Positions 41,369-45,825 of a stretch of DNA of 45,825 nucleotides are shown here, piece after piece (positions within the stretch are counted from its first letter, which is position 1; every line of letters begins with the position of its first letter). Location: contig JAGAPO010000064.1 in assembly GCA_017623215.1 (NCBI GenBank), forward strand, positions 1 to 45,825, written 5' to 3'. The DNA is from Lachnospiraceae bacterium (GTDB taxonomy: Bacteria > Bacillota > Clostridia > Lachnospirales > Lachnospiraceae). The notes under the pieces were generated by a model. It worked only from the letters and a program-made list of their open reading frames with translations, made no database searches and was not told the origin of the DNA. The position numbers were made by a program, and so were the translations under genes.

Positions 41369-42925
41369 ATGGCATCTGAAAAGAACAATATTAAGAATAG
41401 AGAACGTGGAACGATTCCGACCGGCAAGGGACAAGCGGCCGGAGACAATAATTATACGTTTATGAAAGAAAAGATTGTTCCCAAAAGGAAAAGAAAGGTG
41501 AAGCGCTTTGCAGCCGCTTTTTTCGGTACACTCTTTTTGGCGGTGGTTTTTGGAATTGTGGCACAGGCTGCGTTTATTTATTCGGAGCCATGGGTAGAGA
41601 AGCTCCTTGGAAAGGAAAAGGAGAACCAGAGGCAGCAGGTGATTCTGCCGACAGGGGAGCCGACAACGGGGAATACGGTGCAGAATGGAACGAATACGGG
41701 AACGAACAGTACAACCGGGAATTTCGGAGTGAATTCGCAGGGCCAGTCGGGAACTACCGGGGAACAGCCAACGACGAATGAACAGGGAACAACGGAAGCG
41801 GAGGTCGGCAGCACAGGCGGCCAGCAGGGCGATAATTCCGGCGGAGGCGGAAAGACAGATACGACCGATCCGAGCGGCAGCGGCTCCCAGGGGGACGGAG
41901 AAGAGACAACGGAACCGGATACTGTGATTGTAGAGCAGAGAATCGAGGCGGACCTGACGGACTATATCGGAATCTATTCGGATATCCGGGTACTGGCGGC
42001 GAAGATGAACGACTCCCTTTTGGAGATTACTGCCGTGACAAACGGAGTGGACTGGTTCAACGATCTGTATGAGGAGACAAGGACGACAACAGGGCTTGTC
42101 ATTGCGGATGACGGAACGGATCTGCTGCTGTTGACGAGCCTGGATCGCATAGAAGACGCGGATAAGATTGAAGTGGAGGTATCCTTCACGACCTCCGTGC
42201 AGGGATATATACGGGATTACGACAGAGACGTGAACCTTGCAGTCGTAGGAGTTCCCCTGTCTGAGATTCCGTCTGCAATCCTGAAATCGCTGACTCCTGC
42301 GGAATTTGGTACCTCCTCTGCGACGGCCCCGGGAACGCCGATCATTGCGGTCGGCAGCCCGAACGGACACGTTGGCTCCGTGGAGGTTGGAATCATCACG
42401 AGCAGAGGAAGCAGCGTATACGTTGTAGATAATCGGATTGATCTGTTCAATACGAACATTACGGATAACGAGGCGAGCGATGGCTTCATCGTCAACCTGC
42501 AGGGACAGGTAATCGGAATCATCACTCATACTTTGAAAGAGGATTTGAACGAGAACTTGAGCACTGCAATCGGAATCTCCAAGATCATGCCGTTGATTCA
42601 GCGAATGGCCAACAAGGTCGATCGCATCTATTTTGGCATCCACGGAGAAGAGGTTCCGAAGGACATTCTGGAAAATGTCGGAGTTACAAGCGGTATCTAT
42701 GTCAACGAAGTAGAGAGCGGCTCTCCGGCACTGGAGGCCGGAGTTAAGAGCGGGGATATCATTGTAAAGGTCAAGGATGCTCCGATTAGCTCCATGACGG
42801 CGTTCTACAATGTAATATCGAATTACTCCGCAGGGGATACGATTGAGATTACGGTGTACCGACAAAGCCAGGGCACCTTCAAAGAGGTAAGCCTTCAGGC
42901 GGTGCTGAAGAAAAAAGAAGGCTAA
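41369..42925 (+). CDS. HtrA-like membrane-anchored PDZ protein, probable pseudoprotease
   Basis: A 518-residue protein. A basic cytoplasmic stretch and one transmembrane helix (about 48-72, AAAFFGTLFLAVVFGIVAQAA) are followed by a Thr/Gly/Asn-rich linker (about 90-185). A trypsin-like domain (about 200-425) and a C-terminal PDZ domain (about 428-515) come next. In HtrA the triad sits in TNxHV, DLAVL and GNSGGPL. Here these read LTSLDRIEDAD (His to D259), DRDVNLAVV (Asp to N289) and EASDGFIV (degenerate around S370). It is therefore probably not a protease but a binding or sensory protein outside the membrane. It follows a two-component system by 100 bases. Confidence 0.86.
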   Translation: MASEKNNIKNRERGTIPTGKGQAAGDNNYTFMKEKIVPKRKRKVKRFAAAFFGTLFLAVVFGIVAQAAFIYSEPWVEKLLGKEKENQRQQVILPTGEPTTGNTVQNGTNTGTNSTTGNFGVNSQGQSGTTGEQPTTNEQGTTEAEVGSTGGQQGDNSGGGGKTDTTDPSGSGSQGDGEETTEPDTVIVEQRIEADLTDYIGIYSDIRVLAAKMNDSLLEITAVTNGVDWFNDLYEETRTTTGLVIADDGTDLLLLTSLDRIEDADKIEVEVSFTTSVQGYIRDYDRDVNLAVVGVPLSEIPSAILKSLTPAEFGTSSATAPGTPIIAVGSPNGHVGSVEVGIITSRGSSVYVVDNRIDLFNTNITDNEASDGFIVNLQGQVIGIITHTLKEDLNENLSTAIGISKIMPLIQRMANKVDRIYFGIHGEEVPKDILENVGVTSGIYVNEVESGSPALEAGVKSGDIIVKVKDAPISSMTAFYNVISNYSAGDTIEITVYRQSQGTFKEVSLQAVLKKKEG

Positions 42926-42948
42926 AGAAGAAGAATAGGGTACAATAG

Positions 42949-43020
42949 AAAATAATAAAAATAATAAGTGATAATAAGCAACGATAAGTAATAATAAAAA
43001 ACAATAAGAAATAGGGATAA
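42949..43020. repeat. AT-rich tandem repeat with about 10-base period
   Basis: Successive units read AAAATAATAA, AAATAATAA, GTGATAATAA, GCAACGATAA, GTAATAATAA, AAAACAATAA and GAAATAGGGATAA. Each ends in ATAA and the period is close to one helical turn. It lies just after the HtrA-like gene, before its terminator. It contains no gene; long minus-strand open frames through here look like artefacts of composition. Confidence 0.6.
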
Positions 43021-43026
43021 AACCAG

Positions 43027-43088
43027 GCGGGGCCTGTGCGATCTGAAAGAAAGAGAACCGGACAGATCGGACAGCCCCGCTTGCCTTT
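43027..43088 (+). terminator. Long intrinsic terminator after the HtrA-like gene
   Basis: GCGGGG-C-CTGT...GATCTG pairs with CAGATC...ACAG-CCCCGC, with one bulge, one small internal loop and a 17-base terminal loop. It is followed by TTGCCTTTT. The T tract overlaps the -35 of the next promoter. Confidence 0.7.
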
Positions 43089-43109
43089 TGACGGGAATAA
43101 TGGTAGAAT
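43081..43109 (+). promoter_or_regulatory. Promoter of the yhaM-like gene
   Basis: TTGCCT (43081-43086), 17 bp, TAGAAT (43104-43109), giving a leader of about 120 bases. The rest of the 310-base gap 42926-43235 holds the repeat, the terminator and this promoter, and no gene. Confidence 0.6.
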
Positions 43110-43235
43110 AAATAAAAATACATACGCGCCGGCACAGGGAAGCAAAAGAACGTCCGAAGCATCCACTGCAGCTGCGTGCCAACACGATTATAATGATGGA
43201 TATTTTAATATAAAAGAAAGGTACGGTAACAGAAC

Positions 43236-44183
43236 ATGAAATATATTACAGATCTCCGGGAAGGAGAGATGATATCCGAGACATATTTCTGCAAGCAGAA
43301 GCAGGCACTTAAGACGAAGGCAGGAAAGAGCTATTACTCCCTTTTACTGCAGGACAAGACCGGAACGCTGGATGCGAAGATCTGGGATCTGGGAGCGGGA
43401 ATCGATCATTTTGAACAGATGGACTACATCCACATTGACGGACAGGTAACCTCCTTCCAGGGAGCACTCCAGCTGAACATCAAGCGTCTGCGCAGAAGTC
43501 AGGAGGGCGAATACGACCCGGCGGACTTCATGCCGATGACAAGCCGCAACGTGGAGGAGATGTACCGGGAACTGCTTGGTTACGCAGGCAAAGTAAAAGA
43601 GCCGCATATGAGAGCGCTGATATCTGCGTTCTTTGTGGAGGATAAGGACTTCGTACAGCGTTTTAAAAAGCACTCCGCGGCAAAGAGCGTGCATCACGGA
43701 TTTATCGGAGGCCTCCTCGAGCATACGCTCGGCGTTGTGAAGATGTGCGATTACATGGCCGATCAATATGCGATCATCAACCGCGATCTGCTGTTAGCCG
43801 CAGCCATGTTCCACGACATCGGCAAATTAAAGGAGCTGTCGAGCTTCCCCGAGAATGACTACACGGACGAGGGCCAGCTGCTCGGCCACATCTATATGGG
43901 CGCCGAGATGGTGAATGAAAAGCTTCGTAAGATCCCCGGCTTCCCGGTCAAGATGGCGAACGAGATCATCCACTGCATCCTCGCCCATCACGGCGAACTC
44001 GAATACGGTTCTCCCAAGAAGCCGGCCCTCGCGGAAGCCCTCGCGCTGAACCTTGCGGATAACGCGGATGCGAAGATGCAGACGATGACGGAGACGCTGA
44101 ACGCGTCAGATGAAAAAGAATGGATTGGATTCCAGAGACTATTTGATTCGAATCTGAGGAAGACTTCGGATTATACGAAATAA
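43236..44183 (+). CDS. yhaM: 3'-5' exoribonuclease YhaM family (OB fold plus HD domain)
   Basis: A 315-residue protein. The N-terminal OB fold (residues about 10-90) has YYSLLLQDKTGTLDAKIWD and HIDGQVTSFQGALQLNIK. The HD phosphohydrolase-type domain (about 150-285) has HHGFIGGLLEHTLGVVKMC, the HD pair H193-D194 in MFHDIGKLKEL, HIYMGAEMV and HHGELEYGSPK. The order matches Bacillus YhaM, a Mn-dependent 3'-5' exonuclease that trims RNA ends and also acts on DNA. AAAGG lies before the ATG. The methyltransferase gene begins 13 bases after the stop. Confidence 0.93.
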   Translation: MKYITDLREGEMISETYFCKQKQALKTKAGKSYYSLLLQDKTGTLDAKIWDLGAGIDHFEQMDYIHIDGQVTSFQGALQLNIKRLRRSQEGEYDPADFMPMTSRNVEEMYRELLGYAGKVKEPHMRALISAFFVEDKDFVQRFKKHSAAKSVHHGFIGGLLEHTLGVVKMCDYMADQYAIINRDLLLAAAMFHDIGKLKELSSFPENDYTDEGQLLGHIYMGAEMVNEKLRKIPGFPVKMANEIIHCILAHHGELEYGSPKKPALAEALALNLADNADAKMQTMTETLNASDEKEWIGFQRLFDSNLRKTSDYTK

Positions 44184-44196
44184 TGGAGATGCCCAG

Positions 44197-45825
44197 ATGG
44201 CTGCAAAAAAAACAGATCAAAAACAGAATAATACATTGACATTTATCCCGGAGAAAAACCAGCTGCTCGAGCTTACGATTACCGACCTTGGAAACGAAGG
44301 AGAGGGAATCGGAAAATATGAGGGATTCACCTTCTTCGTAAAGGGCGCCCTGCCCGGCGACCGCATCCTCGCCCGAATCCTGAAATGCAAAAAGACCTAC
44401 GGCTACGCAAGAGTCGAAGAGATCCTTACCGCATCGGACGCCCGAATCACGCCCCGCTGCCCTGTCGCGGGCAAGTGCGGCGGCTGCCAGCTTCCTCATA
44501 TGAGCTATGAGAAGCAGTTGGAATACAAGAAAAAGAAGATTGAAGACTGCCTGACAAGAATCGGCGGCCTTGATCAGGTGCCCGAGTTCTCCGTTATCGG
44601 AATGGAGGAACCGTGGCATTACCGTAACAAGGCGCAATTCCCGGTAGGCGTGAATAAGGACGGAAATATCGTGATCGGCTTCTATGCGGGAAGAACCCAC
44701 GCGATCATGGACAGCGACTGCTGTTATATTCAGGCGCGGGAGAACGAAGCAATCGTTCGGATTATCCGGAATTATCTGACGAACTACCGGATTAGCATAT
44801 ATAATGAAGAGACCCACCAGGGCCTGGTACGCCATATATTAACGAGAGTCGGTTATCAGTCCGGAGAGATTATGGTCTGTCTGATTATTAACGGAACCGA
44901 GCTGCCGCACGCGGAAAAGCTGGCGGAAGAGCTGAAGGAGAAGGTGCCTGGATTCCAATGTCTTTGCCTGAATGTGAACCGGGAGAAGACGAATGTTATT
45001 CTGGGAGCTCAGATTATTCCGGTGTATGGAGAGCCGTTCATCACGGACTCCATCGGTGAAGTAAAATATCAGATTTCCCCGTTGTCCTTCTACCAGGTCA
45101 ACCCGGTTCAGACCCGCAGGCTTTACGAGACTGCGCTTGCATTCGCGGACCTGAAGGGCGGAGAGGTTGTCTGGGATCTGTATTGCGGAATCGGTACCAT
45201 ATCGCTGTTCCTTGCTGGGAAAGCCGGTAAGGTCTACGGCGTTGAGATTGTGCCGCAGGCGATTGAGGATGCGAAGCAGAATGCCCGCTTGAATGGAATT
45301 ACGAATGCAGAATTCTTCGTGGGAGCCTCGGAGGAGGTTATGCCGAGAATGTATGCGGAGCTTGGAGACGCGGTGAAGGCTGATGTCGTCGTTGTCGATC
45401 CGCCCAGAAAAGGATGCGACGAGGCCCTGCTTGATACGATCTGCAGAATGCAGGTCGAACGCCTTGTGTATGTGTCCTGCGATCCGGCTACGCTGGGGAG
45501 AGACGTCGCGTATCTGCGGGAGAGAGGGTATGTGGTTGAAAAGGTGCGGGGGATGGATATGTTTGGGTGGACTGGGCATGTCGAGACGGTTGTCTTGCTT
45601 TCCAAGGGCGAGGTCGACTCGAAAAAGATTCGGGTTGAGTTCTCTTTGGAAGATATGGATATGTCGGAGTTCCAAGATGGAGCTACCTATCCGCAGATCA
45701 AGGAGTATGTGTTGGAGCATACCGGATTAAAGGTGTCCAACCTCTATATCTCACAGATTAAGCGGAAATGTGGGATTGAGGTAGGAAAAAACTATAACCT
45801 GCCAAAATCCGAGGATTCCAGACAG
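44197..45825 (+). CDS. rlmD: 23S rRNA (uracil-5-)-methyltransferase RlmD, 3'-partial
   Basis: At least 543 codons, open at the window edge. An N-terminal TRAM-like OB domain (ELTITDLGNEGEGIGKYEGF) is followed by the iron-sulfur motif CPVAGKCGGC (C88, C94, C97) with a further Cys near DSDCCY. The methylase has FYQVNP, VWDLYCGIGTISLFL, VVVVDPPRKGCDE and the catalytic C428 in VYVSCDPATLGRD. HVETVVLL, the usual end, comes near residue 467. It is followed by a further conserved-looking module (YPQIKEYVLEHTGLKVSNLY, ISQIKRKCGIEVGKNYNLPK) that standard RlmD lacks. It methylates U1939 or a neighbouring uridine of 23S rRNA; RlmCD-type specificity is possible. GGAG lies eight bases upstream of the ATG. 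Confidence 0.92.
   Translation, partial: MAAKKTDQKQNNTLTFIPEKNQLLELTITDLGNEGEGIGKYEGFTFFVKGALPGDRILARILKCKKTYGYARVEEILTASDARITPRCPVAGKCGGCQLPHMSYEKQLEYKKKKIEDCLTRIGGLDQVPEFSVIGMEEPWHYRNKAQFPVGVNKDGNIVIGFYAGRTHAIMDSDCCYIQARENEAIVRIIRNYLTNYRISIYNEETHQGLVRHILTRVGYQSGEIMVCLIINGTELPHAEKLAEELKEKVPGFQCLCLNVNREKTNVILGAQIIPVYGEPFITDSIGEVKYQISPLSFYQVNPVQTRRLYETALAFADLKGGEVVWDLYCGIGTISLFLAGKAGKVYGVEIVPQAIEDAKQNARLNGITNAEFFVGASEEVMPRMYAELGDAVKADVVVVDPPRKGCDEALLDTICRMQVERLVYVSCDPATLGRDVAYLRERGYVVEKVRGMDMFGWTGHVETVVLLSKGEVDSKKIRVEFSLEDMDMSEFQDGATYPQIKEYVLEHTGLKVSNLYISQIKRKCGIEVGKNYNLPKSEDSRQ

Noticed and set aside
42949..43020. The AT-rich array as a CRISPR
   Set aside because: Units are only ten bases with no spacers and no cas genes nearby.
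41276..43162. A 628-codon minus-strand frame opposite the HtrA-like gene
   Set aside because: It is antisense to a clearly coding gene and to the AT-rich repeat; the arginine- and leucine-rich product is typical of a shadow frame.
44197..45720. Long minus-strand frames opposite rlmD (43966-44835, 44839-45720)
   Set aside because: They are antisense to all catalytic motifs of the methyltransferase and show no domain of their own.

Overview
The window looks like a chromosomal segment of a spore-forming, low-to-mid GC anaerobe of the Clostridia, most likely a gut Lachnospiraceae-type bacterium. The evidence is the sporulation genes yabP, yabQ and spoIIE, an ECF folate transporter under a tetrahydrofolate riboswitch, a glycyl radical enzyme locus, a BspA-type leucine-rich-repeat protein, and strong Shine-Dalgarno sites of AAGGAGG type throughout. 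The genus cannot be fixed from sequence reading alone.

Region 1 (1-3.1 kb, minus strand) holds a frameshifted transglutaminase-like gene, folT with its THF riboswitch and promoter, and an SDR-family NAD-dependent epimerase. Region 2 (3.2-12.4 kb, plus strand) is a core block in nearly the Bacillus subtilis order: mazG, hup, rqcP (yabO), yabP, yabQ, divIC, a tRNA-Met on the opposite strand, spoIIE, tilS, hpt and ftsH. It links nucleotide sanitation, nucleoid structure, ribosome rescue, cortex formation, septation, the forespore SigF switch, tRNA-Ile lysidine synthesis, purine salvage and membrane proteolysis. The spoIIE promoter has 21-bp spacing and a Spo0A-like box, as in Bacillus. Region 3 (12.4-15.3 kb) has a candidate small RNA, a cytoplasmic GH13 amylase-type enzyme, and a tRNA-Tyr/tRNA-Leu pair.

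Region 4 (15.3-21.3 kb) looks accessory and partly decayed. It has an AraC regulator divergent from an unusual glycyl radical enzyme (GCWD in place of GCxE), an activating enzyme missing its ferredoxin and GGE segments, a DUF2974-type hydrolase and a frameshifted esterase. Region 5 (21.6-24.9 kb) is a three-gene cassette (SPFH protein with zinc ribbons, zinc-ribbon membrane protein, TPM-domain membrane protein) resembling B. subtilis YdjI-YdjG-YdjH but without an adjacent PspA.

Region 6 (25.1-34.0 kb) carries tRNA-Gly, a B12-binding radical SAM protein, endonuclease III, a DnaQ-like exonuclease, a tiny membrane protein, a VanW protein, an AIR-synthase-related protein, an Lrp regulator translationally coupled to an aminotransferase, and trmL. 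Region 7 (34.1-45.8 kb) has a two-block LRR protein, mutS2, an OmpR-type response regulator with its histidine kinase, an HtrA-like protein whose catalytic residues are replaced, the YhaM-type exoribonuclease, and an RlmD-type rRNA methyltransferase that runs off the window end. I saw no insertion sequences, CRISPR arrays or prophage genes.
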